From the NCBI RefSeq assembly GCF_019047785.1, contig NZ_CP077290.1:4154001-4218000 (forward strand): a DNA stretch of 64,000 nt, given 5' to 3'. This DNA comes from Enterobacter cancerogenus (GTDB taxonomy: Bacteria; Pseudomonadota; Gammaproteobacteria; Enterobacterales; Enterobacteriaceae). Each line of letters begins with the position of its first letter. The stretch's first letter is position 1. A program made the translations under genes and the position numbers. This document shows positions 9,663 to 20,485 of the stretch, piece after piece. The notes under the pieces were generated by a model, which saw only the letters and a program-made list of their open reading frames with translations, was not told the DNA's origin and made no database searches.

Positions 9663-10748
9663 ATGGCAGGAAACAGTATTGGACAATTATTCCGCGTGAC
9701 GACCTTTGGTGAGTCACACGGGCTGGCACTTGGCTGCATTGTTGACGGCGTTCCGCCCGGCATTGAGCTGACCGAAGCCGATTTACAGCACGACCTTGAC
9801 CGCCGTCGTCCGGGAACCTCGCGCTACACCACGCAGCGTCGCGAGCCTGATAGCGTCAAAATCCTCTCCGGCGTTTTCGAAGGCCGCACCACCGGCACCA
9901 GCATTGGCCTGCTGATTGAAAATACCGATCAGCGCTCCCAGGATTACGGCGCCATCAAGGACGTCTTCCGTCCGGGTCACGCCGACTACACCTACGAGCA
10001 AAAATACGGCTTTCGCGACTATCGCGGCGGCGGACGCTCTTCGGCACGTGAAACCGCGATGCGCGTCGCGGCAGGGGCCATCGCCAAAAAATACCTGCAG
10101 CAGAAATTTGGCATCGTGATCCGCGGCTGTCTGAGCCAGATGGGTGACATTCCGCTGGCTATCAATGACTGGGCGCTGGTTGAGCAAAACCCGTTCTTCT
10201 GCGCCGATGCCGATAAGCTGGACGCGCTGGACGAGCTGATGCGCGGCCTGAAAAAAGAGGGCGACTCCATTGGGGCGAAAGTCACCGTCGTAGCCGACGG
10301 CGTGCCGCCAGGCTGGGGCGAGCCGGTATTTGACCGCCTGGACGCTGACATCGCCCACGCGCTGATGAGCATTAACGCCGTGAAAGGCGTGGAAATTGGC
10401 GACGGTTTTGATGTGGTTCAGCTGCGCGGCAGCCAGAATCGCGACGAAATCACCGCACAGGGCTTTCAGAGCAACCACGCGGGGGGCATTCTCGGCGGGA
10501 TCAGCAGCGGCCAGCAGATTGTCGCCAACATTGCGCTGAAGCCAACCTCGAGCATTACGGTGCCAGGCCACACGATTAACCGCTCTGGCGAAGAAGTTGA
10601 GATGATCACCAAAGGACGTCACGATCCTTGCGTGGGGATCCGCGCCGTGCCGATCGCCGAAGCGATGCTGGCGATCGTGCTGATGGATCACTTCCTGCGC
10701 CAGCGCGCGCAGAATGCGGATGTGACGACCACACTACCACGCTGGTAA
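9663..10748 (+). CDS. aroC: AroC, chorismate synthase
   Basis: AroC converts 5-enolpyruvylshikimate-3-phosphate to chorismate, the branch point to aromatic amino acids, folate, ubiquinone and enterobactin. It needs reduced FMN. The 361-residue sequence shows the family signatures [18 protein letters not shown] near the N-terminus, [20 protein letters not shown], and the C-terminal [18 protein letters not shown]. The ATG at 9663 is preferred to the GTG just before it, giving the E. coli length. mepA starts two bases after its stop. Confidence 0.97.
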   Translation: MAGNSIGQLFRVTTFGESHGLALGCIVDGVPPGIELTEADLQHDLDRRRPGTSRYTTQRREPDSVKILSGVFEGRTTGTSIGLLIENTDQRSQDYGAIKDVFRPGHADYTYEQKYGFRDYRGGGRSSARETAMRVAAGAIAKKYLQQKFGIVIRGCLSQMGDIPLAINDWALVEQNPFFCADADKLDALDELMRGLKKEGDSIGAKVTVVADGVPPGWGEPVFDRLDADIAHALMSINAVKGVEIGDGFDVVQLRGSQNRDEITAQGFQSNHAGGILGGISSGQQIVANIALKPTSSITVPGHTINRSGEEVEMITKGRHDPCVGIRAVPIAEAMLAIVLMDHFLRQRAQNADVTTTLPRW

Positions 10749-10750
10749 AC

Positions 10751-11575
10751 ATGAAAAAAACCGTTGTTGCTCTGCTGGCGCTGCTCGCCAGCGGAGCCAG
10801 TCTGGCCGCCACGCCGTGGCAAAAAATCACCCATCCGGTGGCGGGAAGCGCGCAGTCGATTGGGGCGTTCTCCAACGGCTGTATCGTGGGGGCGCAGGAA
10901 CTGCCCTTGCAATCCGATACGTATCAGGTGATGCGTACCGATCAGCGCCGCTATTTTGGTCACCCGGATCTGGTGCTGTTTATCCAGCGTCTGGGAAGTC
11001 AGGTGCATAACCTGGGGCTGGGGACGATGCTGATTGGCGATATGGGCATGCCTGCCGGGGGCCGCTTCAACGGCGGGCACGCCAGCCACCAGACCGGACT
11101 GGACGTTGATATCTTCCTGCAGCTGCCAAAAACGCGCTGGAGTTCGGCGCAGCTGCTGAAGCCACAGGCGCTGGATCTGGTCGCGCGCGACGGCAAAAGC
11201 GTGGTGCCCTCGCTCTGGACGCGCGACGTCTCCAGCATGATCAAGCTGGCGGCGGAAGATAACGACGTGACGCGAATTTTTGTGAACCCGGCCATCAAGC
11301 AGCAGCTCTGCCTGGATGCGGGGACGGATCGCGACTGGCTGCGCAAAGTGCGCCCGTGGTTCCAGCATCGTGCGCATATGCACGTTCGTCTGCGCTGCCC
11401 GGCGAACAGCCTGGAATGTGAAGATCAGCCGCTGCCGCCGCCTGGCGATGGCTGTGGTTACGAACTGCAAAGCTGGTTCGAACCAGCCAAGCCTGGAACC
11501 TCTAAGCCTGAGAAGAAGACACCGCCTCCGCTGCCGCCTTCCTGCCAGGCGCTACTGGATGAGCATGTACTTTAA
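10751..11575 (+). CDS. mepA: MepA, penicillin-insensitive murein DD-endopeptidase
   Basis: MepA is a periplasmic LAS-family (M74) metallopeptidase that cuts D-Ala-mDAP cross-links in peptidoglycan. The 274-residue precursor has a Sec signal of about 19 residues ([19 protein letters not shown]). The zinc-binding motif [15 protein letters not shown] contains His110, His113 and Asp120, and HMHVRL near residue 211 supplies the other ligand. The start follows aroC by two bases, so translation is probably coupled. The C-terminus is Pro/Lys-rich. It overlaps the next gene by one base. Confidence 0.95.
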   Translation: MKKTVVALLALLASGASLAATPWQKITHPVAGSAQSIGAFSNGCIVGAQELPLQSDTYQVMRTDQRRYFGHPDLVLFIQRLGSQVHNLGLGTMLIGDMGMPAGGRFNGGHASHQTGLDVDIFLQLPKTRWSSAQLLKPQALDLVARDGKSVVPSLWTRDVSSMIKLAAEDNDVTRIFVNPAIKQQLCLDAGTDRDWLRKVRPWFQHRAHMHVRLRCPANSLECEDQPLPPPGDGCGYELQSWFEPAKPGTSKPEKKTPPPLPPSCQALLDEHVL

Positions 11576-12384
11576 TGGATAACTTCGTCGATCTGTTTAT
11601 GGTGTCACCGCTGCTCCTGGCGGTGCTCTTTTTTGTGGCGATGCTGGCCGGTTTTATCGATGCCCTGGCGGGCGGCGGTGGGTTATTAACGGTGCCCGCG
11701 CTGCTGGCGGCGGGAATGAGTCCGGCGCAGGCGCTGGCGACCAATAAACTGCAGGCCTGCGGCGGGTCGCTCTCCGCCTCGCTCTATTTTATTCGCCGCA
11801 AAGTGGTCAATCTTGCGGATCAAAAGCTCAATATTGCGATGACCTTTATTGGCTCAACCGCAGGTGCACTGCTGGTGCAGCACGTTCAGTCTGACATCTT
11901 ACGCCAGATCCTGCCGATTCTGGTTATCTGCATTGGCCTCTATTTTTTGCTGATGCCAAAATTAGGCGAAGAAGACCGCCAGCGTCGGCTGCATGGCCTG
12001 CCGTTTGCGCTGATTGCCGGCGGCTGCGTAGGGTTTTATGACGGTTTCTTCGGTCCGGGGGCCGGCTCTTTTTACGCGCTGGCGTTTGTTACGCTCGCGG
12101 GCTTTAACCTGGCAAAATCCACCGCGCATGCAAAGGTCTTAAACGCCACCTCTAACGTCGGCGGCCTGCTGCTGTTTATTATCGGCGGCAAGGTGATTTG
12201 GGCGACCGGTTTTGTGATGATGGTAGGGCAGTTTTTAGGCGCGCGCGCAGGCTCGCGTCTGGTATTAAGCAAAGGGCAGAAGCTCATTCGTCCGATGATC
12301 GTGATTGTATCCGCGGTGATGAGCGCCAAACTTCTTTATGACAGCCACGGACAGGAGATCCTCCACTGGTTGGGGATGAACTAA
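11575..12384 (+). CDS. yfcA: YfcA, TSUP-family membrane transporter
   Basis: The 269-residue product is very hydrophobic with about eight predicted membrane segments in two repeats. Each repeat starts with a Gly-rich motif: FIDALAGGGGLLTVPALL near residue 25 and GFYDGFFGPGAGSF near residue 150. This is the TauE/SafE (TSUP) signature, a family moving sulfite, sulfoacetate and other organic anions. The substrate of YfcA is unknown. The one-base overlaps with mepA before it and epmC after it show operon expression. Confidence 0.93.
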   Translation: MDNFVDLFMVSPLLLAVLFFVAMLAGFIDALAGGGGLLTVPALLAAGMSPAQALATNKLQACGGSLSASLYFIRRKVVNLADQKLNIAMTFIGSTAGALLVQHVQSDILRQILPILVICIGLYFLLMPKLGEEDRQRRLHGLPFALIAGGCVGFYDGFFGPGAGSFYALAFVTLAGFNLAKSTAHAKVLNATSNVGGLLLFIIGGKVIWATGFVMMVGQFLGARAGSRLVLSKGQKLIRPMIVIVSAVMSAKLLYDSHGQEILHWLGMN

Positions 12385-12929
12385 TGAACAGTACGCATAA
12401 TTACGAACAGCTGATCGAGATTTTCGATGGTTGCTTTGCTGAAGATTTTAATACCCGTCTGATTAAAGGCGACGACGAACCGATCTATCTTCCTGCTGAT
12501 GCTGAGATTCCGTATAACCGGATTGTGTTCGCGCACGGCTTTTATGCCAGCGGGTTGCATGAAATTTCCCACTGGTGCATTGCAGGAAAAGCGCGCCGCG
12601 AGCTGGTGGACTTTGGTTACTGGTACTGCCCGGACGGGCGCGACGCCGCAACGCAGGGCAAGTTTGAAGATGTGGAAGTCAAACCCCAGGCGTTCGACTG
12701 GCTGTTTTGCGTCGCGGCAGGTTACCCGTTTAACGTCAGCTGTGACAACCTCGAAGGTGACTTCGAACCAGACCGTATTGTGTTCCAGCGCCGCGTTCAC
12801 GCGCAGGTGATGGACTACCTTGAAAACGGCATTCCGGAACGTCCGGCGCGCTTTATCAAGGCCTTACAGAATTATTACCACACGCCGGAGATCACGGCGG
12901 ACTGCTTCCCGTGGCCGGAAGATATTTAA
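12384..12929 (+). CDS. epmC: EpmC (YfcM), elongation factor P hydroxylase
   Basis: EpmC hydroxylates the beta-lysylated Lys34 of elongation factor P, the last step in a modification made by EpmA and EpmB that helps ribosomes through polyproline stretches. The 181-residue protein carries the HEISHW motif (near residue 60), a likely metal site, and is otherwise soluble. The start overlaps the yfcA stop by one base. Family identity is firm; the metal-ligand assignment is my inference. Confidence 0.94.
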   Translation: MNSTHNYEQLIEIFDGCFAEDFNTRLIKGDDEPIYLPADAEIPYNRIVFAHGFYASGLHEISHWCIAGKARRELVDFGYWYCPDGRDAATQGKFEDVEVKPQAFDWLFCVAAGYPFNVSCDNLEGDFEPDRIVFQRRVHAQVMDYLENGIPERPARFIKALQNYYHTPEITADCFPWPEDI

Positions 12930-12942
12930 CAGAGGAAAGAAG

Positions 12943-13224
12943 ATGATCGCAGAATTTGAATCACGCATTCTGGCGTTAATTGATGACATGGTGGAACACG
13001 CCAGCGATGATGAGCTGTTCGCCAGCGGTTATCTGCGTGGTCACCTGACGCTGGCCGTTGCCGAACTGGAAGCTGGGGACGATCACTCCGCCGAGGCGGT
13101 GCATGATGAAGTCACCCGCAGCCTGGAGAAAGCGATTCAGGCCGGGGAACTCTCCCCACGCGATCAGTCTCTGGTTTTAGGCATGTGGGACAATTTGTTT
13201 CAGAAAGCCAGCCTGACATCATAA
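12943..13224 (+). CDS. yfcL: YfcL family protein, unknown function
   Basis: A 93-residue acidic, helix-rich soluble protein with no signal peptide, matching E. coli YfcL in length and position. The start at 12943 follows AGAGGAAAGAAG; a longer in-frame reading overlapping epmC is unlikely. It lies 13 bases after epmC and is the last gene of the series before a REP cluster. No function is known. Confidence 0.9.
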   Translation: MIAEFESRILALIDDMVEHASDDELFASGYLRGHLTLAVAELEAGDDHSAEAVHDEVTRSLEKAIQAGELSPRDQSLVLGMWDNLFQKASLTS

Positions 13225-13241
13225 GTTAGCGTTCGGATAGG

Positions 13242-13322
13242 CAGGCCGGGCAAGCATATGCGCCGCCCGGCGTGAAAACGGCTTTTCTGCCTGATGCCCG
13301 GTGGCGCTGCGCTTACCGGGCC
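13242..13322. repeat. REP/BIME pair between yfcL and mnmC
   Basis: There are two REP-type palindromes: one CCGGGC...GCCCGG near 13246-13270, and the canonical GCCCGGTGGCGCTGCGCTTA with its CCGGGC end near 13296-13321. The last bases touch the mnmC stop codon on the other strand. These repeats protect 3' ends of converging transcripts. Confidence 0.85.
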
Positions 13323-15322
13323 TACGATTTGACCATTTTCCCCTTCAGCAGTTTGCGCACCCATAACCGGTTCGGGTTCAGCCCTGCCAGCGTTGTTCTG
13401 TCCAGCGGCAGTGGCTCATCGCTCATTTGCGCAGCCAGCACTTCAGCCAGCAGCGGGGCAGAACATAATCCCCGCGACCCCAGCCCGCCCAGCATGAAGA
13501 GTTCCGGATACACCGGCGCGCGTGCCGCCGAATCGCGGTTGTCCGCAAGTTCCTGATAAATCTCAAGCGTTGCGTCATAGTCCGGCACGTTCCCGGCCAT
13601 CGGCAGGTGATCGCGCGTCGCGCAGCGTACGCCGCAGCGTGCATCACCCGCGCTGACGTCAACCTCTTTTGCCCACGTTGCCTGTGGGAAGCAGTCGATC
13701 AGCCGCTGACGATTTTGCTGCTGATCCTCTTCGCTGTAGTGCATGTCGGTTTGACCGCGATGATAGCTGGCCCCGATACAGTGCTGCCCGTTAGACGGGT
13801 TTTGTGGGGTCAGATAGCCGTCGTAACAGAGCACGTGACGCAGTTTAGCCAGTTCCGCCGTCGCGGGGATGTGGCTCACCTGTCCCCCGACCGGATAGAC
13901 CGGCAGCGTTTCCGTCTGCACAAACTGGCTGATGTGATGGCCGTTAGCCAGCACTACGCTGGCATGCTGCGCCTGCTTGCCATCGTCAAAACGCACTTCC
14001 CAGTGCGTATTCCGGCTGAGCGACTCAACCTTATGGCCGTAATGCACCGTCAGGCCGCGTGACTGCGCGAGGGACAGCGCCGCTGCGGTCAGTTCGGCAG
14101 GGCACAGCCAGCCCCCGGACGGGTAGTGGATACCGTCACAGCCTGTCTCAACGCCTGCTTCGTCGGCAATGCGCTGCGCGTCTATCGCGTGGGCGATCGC
14201 ATCCGGCAGGCCCAGCGACAGCATTTGCGTGATTTTTTGCTGGCTCTTTTCATCCCAGCCGAGCTGCGTGACGCCGCACCAGTCGTGGTCGAACGCCACG
14301 GGAAGCAGGTCATACAGGCGACGGGCAAAGGTGAACGCCGCCGGGAAAAATCGGAACAGCGCCGGATCGTGCGAACTCAGCAGGGGATAGAGCGCGCCCT
14401 GACGGTTGCCGGATGCCCCTGCCGCGGGCGCGCTGTCAGCGCAGTAGAGCGTCACCTGCCAGCCGCGATGGAGCAACGCGAGCGAAAGCAGGGCGCTGGC
14501 AATGCCGCCGCCGATGATGGCGGCTTCGCGCGATGCGCTGGGGCTGCGGGCAAACCACGGCGTCTGTGCGGGAAACGTCAGTGTGTGTTCCATCTCGCCG
14601 ACCAGCATGTCGCGCTTGCGACCAAACCCTTTGGTTTTGCGCATGGTAAAACCCGCTTCCTGCAAACCACGGCGGACAAAACCGGCAGAGGTGAAGGTGG
14701 CAAGCGTTGCCCCGGGGCGGGCCAGCCGCGCCATGGCGGAAAACAGATGCGGCGTCCACATATCCGGGTTTTTGGCAGGAGCAAAACCGTCCAGGAACCA
14801 GGCGTCTACCTGCTGATTCATCGAGTCATCAAGGCTATCGGTGAGCGTATTGATATCCCCCAGCCATAAGTCGAGGGTAACGCGCCCACCGTCCAGCAGC
14901 AGACGGTGGCATCCGCCAATTGCCGGTGGCCACTGGGCCTGAAGCTGTTCTGCCCACGGCGCGAGTTCCGGCCAGTGCTGATGCGCCAGGGCAAGATCGC
15001 CTGCCGTAAGCGGAAATTTTTCGAAACTGATGAAATGTAATCTTTGGAGCGTAGCCTCTGGGTGGGCGGCGCGGAAACGATCAAAGGCCTGCCAGAGCGT
15101 CAGGAAGTTGAGCCCGGTACCAAACCCGCTCTCTGCCACCACAAAAAGATTACGCGGGTGACGCGGAAAACGGCTGCTGAGATGATTTCCTTCGAGGAAA
15201 ACATAACGGGTTTCTTCAAGTCCGTTATCATTAGAAAAATAGACGTCACCAAAATCTCGGGAAACAGGTGTACCCTCAGCGTTAAATTCGAGGTTGGCGG
15301 GTTGTATAGCGTTTTGTTTCAC
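13322..15322 (-). CDS. mnmC: MnmC, bifunctional tRNA wobble-uridine methyltransferase/oxidase
   Basis: MnmC completes 5-methylaminomethyl-2-thiouridine at tRNA position 34. The FAD domain removes the carboxymethyl group and the SAM domain methylates the amine. The 666-residue protein has the N-terminal methyltransferase ([32 protein letters not shown]) and a C-terminal oxidoreductase ([17 protein letters not shown], near residue 265). A GTG start ([14 protein letters not shown]) is chosen; a longer frame starting at 15424 would run through the fabB operator region. It is divergent from fabB. Confidence 0.95.
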   Translation of the reverse strand: MKQNAIQPANLEFNAEGTPVSRDFGDVYFSNDNGLEETRYVFLEGNHLSSRFPRHPRNLFVVAESGFGTGLNFLTLWQAFDRFRAAHPEATLQRLHFISFEKFPLTAGDLALAHQHWPELAPWAEQLQAQWPPAIGGCHRLLLDGGRVTLDLWLGDINTLTDSLDDSMNQQVDAWFLDGFAPAKNPDMWTPHLFSAMARLARPGATLATFTSAGFVRRGLQEAGFTMRKTKGFGRKRDMLVGEMEHTLTFPAQTPWFARSPSASREAAIIGGGIASALLSLALLHRGWQVTLYCADSAPAAGASGNRQGALYPLLSSHDPALFRFFPAAFTFARRLYDLLPVAFDHDWCGVTQLGWDEKSQQKITQMLSLGLPDAIAHAIDAQRIADEAGVETGCDGIHYPSGGWLCPAELTAAALSLAQSRGLTVHYGHKVESLSRNTHWEVRFDDGKQAQHASVVLANGHHISQFVQTETLPVYPVGGQVSHIPATAELAKLRHVLCYDGYLTPQNPSNGQHCIGASYHRGQTDMHYSEEDQQQNRQRLIDCFPQATWAKEVDVSAGDARCGVRCATRDHLPMAGNVPDYDATLEIYQELADNRDSAARAPVYPELFMLGGLGSRGLCSAPLLAEVLAAQMSDEPLPLDRTTLAGLNPNRLWVRKLLKGKMVKS

Positions 15323-15397
15323 GTAAGTTACTCGTCTGACAGGCAGTGGCACGATCTTAACGATGTGTGTCCATTGGTGCAAATTTCCGCAGAAATT

Positions 15398-15414
15398 GGC
15401 TGATCGGACTTGTT
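15398..15414 (+). promoter_or_regulatory. FadR-like site upstream of fabB
   Basis: GGCTGATCGGACTTGTT matches the FadR consensus A(A/G)CTGGTCNGACNTGTT closely. At fabB, FadR acts as an activator. It lies about 67 bases before the start codon, directly next to the FabR palindrome. Confidence 0.75.
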
Positions 15415-15416
15415 CG

Positions 15417-15432
15417 GCGTACAAGTGTACGC
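15417..15432. promoter_or_regulatory. FabR-like palindrome upstream of fabB
   Basis: GCGTACAAGTGTACGC is a perfect inverted repeat (GCGTACA-AG-TGTACGC). Its place immediately downstream of the FadR site is the known arrangement for the repressor FabR, which senses unsaturated acyl thioesters, in E. coli fabB. Confidence 0.75.
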
Positions 15433-15480
15433 TATTGTGCGACTCGAAACTTATTATAGTGCGACTGACAGAGGTATTGA

Positions 15481-16698
15481 ATGAAACGTGCAGTGATTAC
15501 TGGCCTGGGCATCGTTTCCAGCATCGGTAATAACCAGCAGGAAGTCCTGGCATCTCTGCGTGAAGGACGCTCCGGGATCACTTTCTCTGAAGAGTTTAAA
15601 GATTCGGGAATGCGTAGCCACGTATGGGGTAACGTCAAACTGGACACCACCGGTTTGATTGACCGTAAAGTGGTTCGTTTCATGAACGATGCCTCTATCT
15701 ACGCCTATCTGTCCATGCAGGAAGCGATTGCTGATGCTGGTCTGAGCGAAGACGTTTACCAGAACAACCCGCGTGTTGGCCTGATCGCCGGCTCCGGCGG
15801 TTCGTCTAAAGCTCAGGTGTTCGGTGCCGATGCCATGCGTAGCCCACGTGGGCTGAAAGCGGTGGGTCCTTACGTTGTGACCAAAGCGATGGGCTCAGCG
15901 GTTTCCGCCTGCCTCGCAACGCCGTTCAAAATCCACGGCGTGAACTACTCCATCAGCTCCGCCTGTGCGACCTCCGCACACTGTATCGGTAACGCGGTTG
16001 AGCAGATCCAGCTGGGTAAACAGGACATCGTGTTTGCAGGCGGCGGCGAAGAGCTGGGCTGGGAAATGGCCTGCGAGTTCGACGCGATGGGCGCACTGTC
16101 CACCAAATATAACGAAACCCCGGAAAAAGCGTCTCGTACCTACGACGCGCACCGTGACGGTTTCGTTATCGCTGGCGGCGGCGGTATGGTTGTGGTTGAG
16201 GAGCTGGAACACGCTCTGGCACGTGGTGCCCACATCTATGCTGAAATCGTTGGCTACGGCGCAACGTCCGACGGCGCAGACATGGTTGCACCATCCGGTG
16301 AAGGCGCGGTGCGCTGCATGAAGATGGCGATGCACGGCGTTGATACGCCAATTGACTACCTGAACTCCCACGGTACTTCCACCCCGGTTGGTGACGTGAA
16401 AGAGCTCGGTGCAATCCGTGAAGTGTTCGCTGATAAGAGCCCGGCGATCTCTGCGACCAAAGCCATGACCGGTCACTCTCTGGGTGCTGCAGGCGTGCAG
16501 GAAGCCATCTACTCCTTGCTGATGCTGGAGCACGGCTTTATTGCGCCAAGCATTAACGTTGAAGCGCTGGACGAACAGGCTGAAGGCCTGAACATCGTGA
16601 CTAAGCCAACCGATGCGACGCTGACAACCGTTATGTCCAACAGCTTCGGCTTCGGCGGTACTAACGCCACGCTGGTAATGCGTAAGCTGAAAGACTGA
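15481..16698 (+). CDS. fabB: FabB, 3-oxoacyl-ACP synthase I
   Basis: FabB condenses malonyl-ACP with acyl-ACP in fatty-acid elongation and is required for unsaturated fatty acids. The 405-residue product has the nucleophilic Cys in SSACATSAH (residue 162) and the two histidines of [11 protein letters not shown] and [15 protein letters not shown] loop near residues 105-110 is one residue shorter than in E. coli (GSGGSSKAQ). It stands alone between a FadR/FabR-controlled promoter and a strong terminator. Confidence 0.97.
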   Translation: MKRAVITGLGIVSSIGNNQQEVLASLREGRSGITFSEEFKDSGMRSHVWGNVKLDTTGLIDRKVVRFMNDASIYAYLSMQEAIADAGLSEDVYQNNPRVGLIAGSGGSSKAQVFGADAMRSPRGLKAVGPYVVTKAMGSAVSACLATPFKIHGVNYSISSACATSAHCIGNAVEQIQLGKQDIVFAGGGEELGWEMACEFDAMGALSTKYNETPEKASRTYDAHRDGFVIAGGGGMVVVEELEHALARGAHIYAEIVGYGATSDGADMVAPSGEGAVRCMKMAMHGVDTPIDYLNSHGTSTPVGDVKELGAIREVFADKSPAISATKAMTGHSLGAAGVQEAIYSLLMLEHGFIAPSINVEALDEQAEGLNIVTKPTDATLTTVMSNSFGFGGTNATLVMRKLKD

Positions 16699-16713
16699 GT
16701 TTGACGCAGCGGT

Positions 16714-16741
16714 AAAAAGGAGCCTACAGGCTCCTTTTTTA
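16714..16741 (+). terminator. Rho-independent terminator after fabB
   Basis: Stem AAAAAGGAGCCT/AGGCTCCTTTTT with a two-base centre, ending in a T-run. Confidence 0.88.
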
Positions 16742-16902
16742 TGCATTGACAAGCAGTTGAACTGGCAGGCAAAATCCACATCTCAACATTATCCTCACGA
16801 TAATGCGTAAGCGTTTAACGTCAACCAACGCACCTTAATCCTGATAATCAGGTAGAGGGGGCGTGGCATTTCCCCGCCTTACTCTTCATTCTGGAGTAAA
16901 GC

Positions 16903-18081
16903 ATGACTGCAGCAACCCAAACAGAAACATCCTCTTCAGCGAACGTCTCGCTGTTTCGTATCGCATTTGCGGTATTCCTGACCTACATGACCGTTGGCCT
17001 GCCGCTGCCGGTGATCCCGCTGTTTGTTCACCAGGAGCTGGGCTATGGCAACACCATGGTCGGCATCGCCGTGGGTATTCAGTTTTTAGCGACCGTTCTC
17101 ACCCGTGGCTACGCCGGACGCCTGGCCGACCAGCATGGCGCAAAGCGCTCGGCGCTGCAGGGGATGTTTGCCTGCGCCCTGGCGGGCGGTGCCTGGCTAC
17201 TGGCGGCGCTTCTGCCGGTGGAACCGATGTACAAATTTGCGCTGCTGGTCGTCGGGCGTTTGATTCTGGGCTTTGGCGAAAGCCAGCTGCTGACCGGCAC
17301 CCTGACCTGGGGGATGGGGCTGGTTGGCCCTGCGCGTTCGGGTAAAGTGATGTCCTGGAATGGCATGGCCATTTACGGCGCACTTGCCGCAGGCGCACCG
17401 TTGGGCCTGCTGATCCACAGTCAGTTTGGTTTTGCCGCGCTGGCGGCCACTACTATGGCGCTGCCGCTGTTAGCCTGGGCGTTTAACGGTTCTGTGCGCA
17501 AAGTGCCGGCGCATAAAGGTGAACGTCCCTCCCTGTGGAGCGTGGTGGGGCAAATCTGGCAGCCGGGCCTTGGGCTGGCGCTGCAGGGCGTAGGGTTCGC
17601 CGTGATCGGCACGTTTGTTTCACTGTACTTTATGAGCCGCGGCTGGGCGATGGCGGGCTTTACCCTCACCGCATTTGGCGGCGCGTTTGTCCTGATGCGT
17701 GTGTTGTTTGGCTGGATGCCGGATCGCTTCGGCGGCGTGAAGGTCGCCGTGGCGTCGCTGGTGATCGAGACTGTCGGTCTTGTGCTGCTCTGGCAGGCAC
17801 CCACCGCGTCCGTTGCGTTACTGGGTGCCGCGTTAACCGGTTGCGGCTGTTCGCTGATCTTCCCGGCGCTGGGCGTTGAAGTCGTGAAACGCGTTGCGCC
17901 GCAGGTACGCGGCACGGCGCTCGGCGGCTACGCGGCGTTTCAGGATATCTCCTATGGCGTGACCGGGCCGCTGGCGGGGCTGTTAGCCACGTCGTTTGGC
18001 TATCCGTCGGTGTTCCTGGCGGGGGCAATTTCGGCAGTTGTCGGGATTGTGGTGACGCTCCTGGCATTTCGCCGGGAGTAA
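16903..18081 (+). CDS. yfcJ: YfcJ, major facilitator superfamily transporter
   Basis: The 392-residue protein is hydrophobic with about twelve membrane segments. It carries an MFS loop motif between segments 2 and 3 ([16 protein letters not shown] near residue 68) and a repeat of it in the second half ([12 protein letters not shown]). Length and order match E. coli YfcJ, whose physiological substrate is unclear. The start at 16903 follows GGAGTAAAGC. No partner gene is adjacent; flk is convergent. Confidence 0.9.
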   Translation: MTAATQTETSSSANVSLFRIAFAVFLTYMTVGLPLPVIPLFVHQELGYGNTMVGIAVGIQFLATVLTRGYAGRLADQHGAKRSALQGMFACALAGGAWLLAALLPVEPMYKFALLVVGRLILGFGESQLLTGTLTWGMGLVGPARSGKVMSWNGMAIYGALAAGAPLGLLIHSQFGFAALAATTMALPLLAWAFNGSVRKVPAHKGERPSLWSVVGQIWQPGLGLALQGVGFAVIGTFVSLYFMSRGWAMAGFTLTAFGGAFVLMRVLFGWMPDRFGGVKVAVASLVIETVGLVLLWQAPTASVALLGAALTGCGCSLIFPALGVEVVKRVAPQVRGTALGGYAAFQDISYGVTGPLAGLLATSFGYPSVFLAGAISAVVGIVVTLLAFRRE

Positions 18082-18085
18082 GTTT

Positions 18086-18163
18086 TGCCCGGTGGCGCTG
18101 CACTTACCGGGCCTGCAATGTCTGCCATCGCAGGCCCGGTAAGGCGAAGCCGCCACCCGGCGG
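18086..18163. repeat. REP/BIME pair between yfcJ and flk
   Basis: Two facing REP units: GCCCGGTGGCGCTGCACTTA...CCGGGC near 18088-18113, and GCCCGGTAAGGCGAAGCCGC...CCCGGC near 18133-18161. They lie between convergent stop codons. Confidence 0.88.
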
Positions 18164-18164
18164 G

Positions 18165-19169
18165 TTACGCGACGAGCCAGAAAAGCGCCAGCGCAATCAT
18201 CAACGCGACAAACATCAGCCCGGGGCGGGCAGAGAGATGTTTAAACGTGTCCACCACCGGGGCAAACAGCGGGCTGAAAATGGGCTGGATATTGCGCGCT
18301 TCCGGTACGCCGCTTTCGCGCTCGGCGCGGCGCGTGAATACCTGATTAAGTAAATCCTGAACCTGCGCGGTCGTCAGCACCGTCTGCGGCGTGGCCTGCC
18401 AGGTTTGCTGGGCGTAATCGCGAAGCGCTTCAAACTCGCGCGGCTCAAGCGGCTGTTTCAGTGCCGCCTGCAGCGTGTGCAGCGTCGGGGTCGCCTGGGT
18501 ACTGAGCGTCTGGCGCGCCTGCAGCCAGGTCACCAGGTTGGTAAACTGCTTAGCCGGGATCAGCTCGCCGGTTTTGACACCCGATAACTCCAGCATCGAT
18601 TGCCAGATAAGCTTCGTGGGTTCACCGGTGGCAGCGGCAAGCCGGGCCACCATCTGCTTCAGGGTGTTATGTTCCGCTGGCTGCAACGGGCGCTCGGTGG
18701 CTGGGCGCTGTTGCGGTTGCGGAATGGAAAGCTGATTGTTCTGCAGCAGCGTAAGAACCGTTTTCAACTGGTCTGGCGTGAGCTGACTCAGCGCGGTTTG
18801 ACCGAACTGTTGACGAATAAAATCACTCACCGCCTGGCGGTTATTGCCCTGGCCCAGCAGCTCGGTTAACTGCGAGACCGTCTGGCGGGTGGCGTGATTC
18901 TGCTGCGCAACCGTAATACGCTGATTCAGGTTCTGCTCGGCAGCCGGAAAATGGCGCGATTGCAGCGGCGCATCGTTCCTGACGCCTAAATCATGCTTAA
19001 CCCCTGCCCACACTTCAGCGTTCTGCTGTGAGGTCAGCGCGATCAGACGCGTAATCAAACGCTCCAGCACGGTGCGCTGTTGCGTTGAGAGCGGCTGTTC
19101 GCCTGCGACGTTGGGCATTGCGGGGCCTTCACCCGGAGGGCGAGGCGGCGAACCTGAAATGGGCTGCAT
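18165..19169 (-). CDS. flk: Flk, flagellar biosynthesis checkpoint protein
   Basis: Flk is an inner-membrane, tail-anchored protein that stops premature secretion of the anti-sigma factor FlgM before the flagellar hook is finished. The 334-residue product has a Pro-rich N-terminus ([16 protein letters not shown]) and a long Gln/Thr/Leu-rich cytosolic part. A single C-terminal membrane segment ([18 protein letters not shown]) ends the protein. The start at 19169 follows AAGGA at good distance; a longer frame to 19244 lacks family support. It is divergent from pdxB. Confidence 0.9.
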   Translation of the reverse strand: MQPISGSPPRPPGEGPAMPNVAGEQPLSTQQRTVLERLITRLIALTSQQNAEVWAGVKHDLGVRNDAPLQSRHFPAAEQNLNQRITVAQQNHATRQTVSQLTELLGQGNNRQAVSDFIRQQFGQTALSQLTPDQLKTVLTLLQNNQLSIPQPQQRPATERPLQPAEHNTLKQMVARLAAATGEPTKLIWQSMLELSGVKTGELIPAKQFTNLVTWLQARQTLSTQATPTLHTLQAALKQPLEPREFEALRDYAQQTWQATPQTVLTTAQVQDLLNQVFTRRAERESGVPEARNIQPIFSPLFAPVVDTFKHLSARPGLMFVALMIALALFWLVA

Positions 19170-19281
19170 CGTCAAAATCCTTAAAGTCAAAACTCTGCCT
19201 AAACCGGGCAGACATATATGCCCGGCGGCGAGATTATGGCACACTTGGCAGGTTTTCTTCCTCTCAAACAGGTACTCAGAC

Positions 19282-20418
19282 GTGAAAATCCTCGTTGATG
19301 AAAATATGCCTTACGCCCGTGAGCTGTTCAGCCGCCTGGGCGATGTTAAGGCTGTTCCTGGTCGCCCGATCCCGGTAAACGAGCTGGAGGATGCCGACGC
19401 CCTGATGGTGCGCTCGGTAACCAAAGTAAATGAGGCGTTGCTTGCCGGCAAAGCGATTAAATTTGTCGGGACGGCAACGGCCGGCACCGATCATGTGGAT
19501 GACGCATGGCTCAACCAGGCGGGCATTGGCTTTTCCGCCGCGCCCGGCTGTAACGCCATCGCCGTGGTGGAATACGTCTTCTCCTCACTGCTGATGCTGG
19601 CAGAGCGCGACGGCTTCGCGTTGAAAGACCGTACCGTCGGCATTGTCGGCGTGGGCAACGTCGGGGGTCGCCTGCAAAAACGCCTCGAAGCCTTAGGCAT
19701 TCGCACTCTGCTGTGTGACCCGCCGCGTAAGGATAATGGCGATGAAGGGGATTTCCGCACGCTGGACGAGCTGGTTGAGGCCTGCGACGTCATCACCTTC
19801 CACACGCCGCTCTTTAAAACGGGGCCGTATACCTCTCTGCACCTGGCGGACGAGGCGCTGATCCGCCGTCTCAAGCCTGGCACTATTCTGATTAACGCCT
19901 GCCGTGGTCCGGTGGTTGATAACGCCGCGCTGCTGAAATGCCTGGAAGAGGGGCAGGATCTGAGCGTGGTGCTGGATGTCTGGGAGCCAGAGCCAGACCT
20001 GAACGTCAGTCTGCTGAATAAATCAGACGTTGCCACCGCGCATATCGCGGGCTATACCCTTGAAGGTAAAGCGCGGGGTACCACTCAGGTCTTTGAGGCC
20101 TACAGCGCCTTTATCGGCCATCCGCAGCAGGTTGCGCTGGATACTTTGCTGCCCGCGCCCGAGTTTGGGCGTATTACCCTCCACGGCCCGCTTGATGAGC
20201 CAACGCTGAAAAGGCTGGTGCATTTGGTGTATGATGTGCGCCGCGATGACGCGCTGCTGCGTAAGGTGGCAGGGATACCAGGTGAATTTGACGCGCTGCG
20301 CAAAAATTATGTTGAGCGTCGCGAATGGTCTTCCCTGTATGTGATTTGCGATGATGCTTCAGCGGCGACGCTGCTGCACGCACTGGGTTTTAACGCGGTT
20401 CATCACCCGGCGCGTTAA
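19282..20418 (+). CDS. pdxB: PdxB, erythronate-4-phosphate dehydrogenase
   Basis: PdxB oxidises 4-phospho-D-erythronate in the second step of the pyridoxal 5'-phosphate pathway. The 378-residue product is a D-2-hydroxyacid dehydrogenase with NAD motif [16 protein letters not shown] (near residue 118). The catalytic Arg is in [10 protein letters not shown], the Glu in [10 protein letters not shown] and the His in [15 protein letters not shown], and a C-terminal dimerisation domain follows. The start is GTG at 19282; the longer ORF upstream overlaps divergent flk. The length matches E. coli. Confidence 0.96.
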   Translation: MKILVDENMPYARELFSRLGDVKAVPGRPIPVNELEDADALMVRSVTKVNEALLAGKAIKFVGTATAGTDHVDDAWLNQAGIGFSAAPGCNAIAVVEYVFSSLLMLAERDGFALKDRTVGIVGVGNVGGRLQKRLEALGIRTLLCDPPRKDNGDEGDFRTLDELVEACDVITFHTPLFKTGPYTSLHLADEALIRRLKPGTILINACRGPVVDNAALLKCLEEGQDLSVVLDVWEPEPDLNVSLLNKSDVATAHIAGYTLEGKARGTTQVFEAYSAFIGHPQQVALDTLLPAPEFGRITLHGPLDEPTLKRLVHLVYDVRRDDALLRKVAGIPGEFDALRKNYVERREWSSLYVICDDASAATLLHALGFNAVHHPAR

Positions 20419-20431
20419 TGTCTTCTTCATG

Positions 20432-20467
20432 CTCCCTGTCGGATACTCTGACAGGGACGCTTTTTTA
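20432..20467 (+). terminator. Probable terminator between pdxB and usg
   Basis: Stem TCCCTGTC/GACAGGGA extended by GA/TC past one mismatch, then CGCTTTTTTATTT. In E. coli pdxB, usg and truA are reported as one operon, so read-through is likely and this may act as an attenuator. Confidence 0.6.
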
Positions 20468-20485
20468 TTTCTGGAGTAAACCACC

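Noticed and set aside
9783..10691. 302-residue open frame opposite aroC, and one of 260 residues opposite mepA
   Set aside because: Antisense shadows of well-identified genes.
13322..15424. Long form of MnmC starting at 15424
   Set aside because: It would add 34 residues that resemble nothing in the family and translate through the FadR site ahead of fabB.
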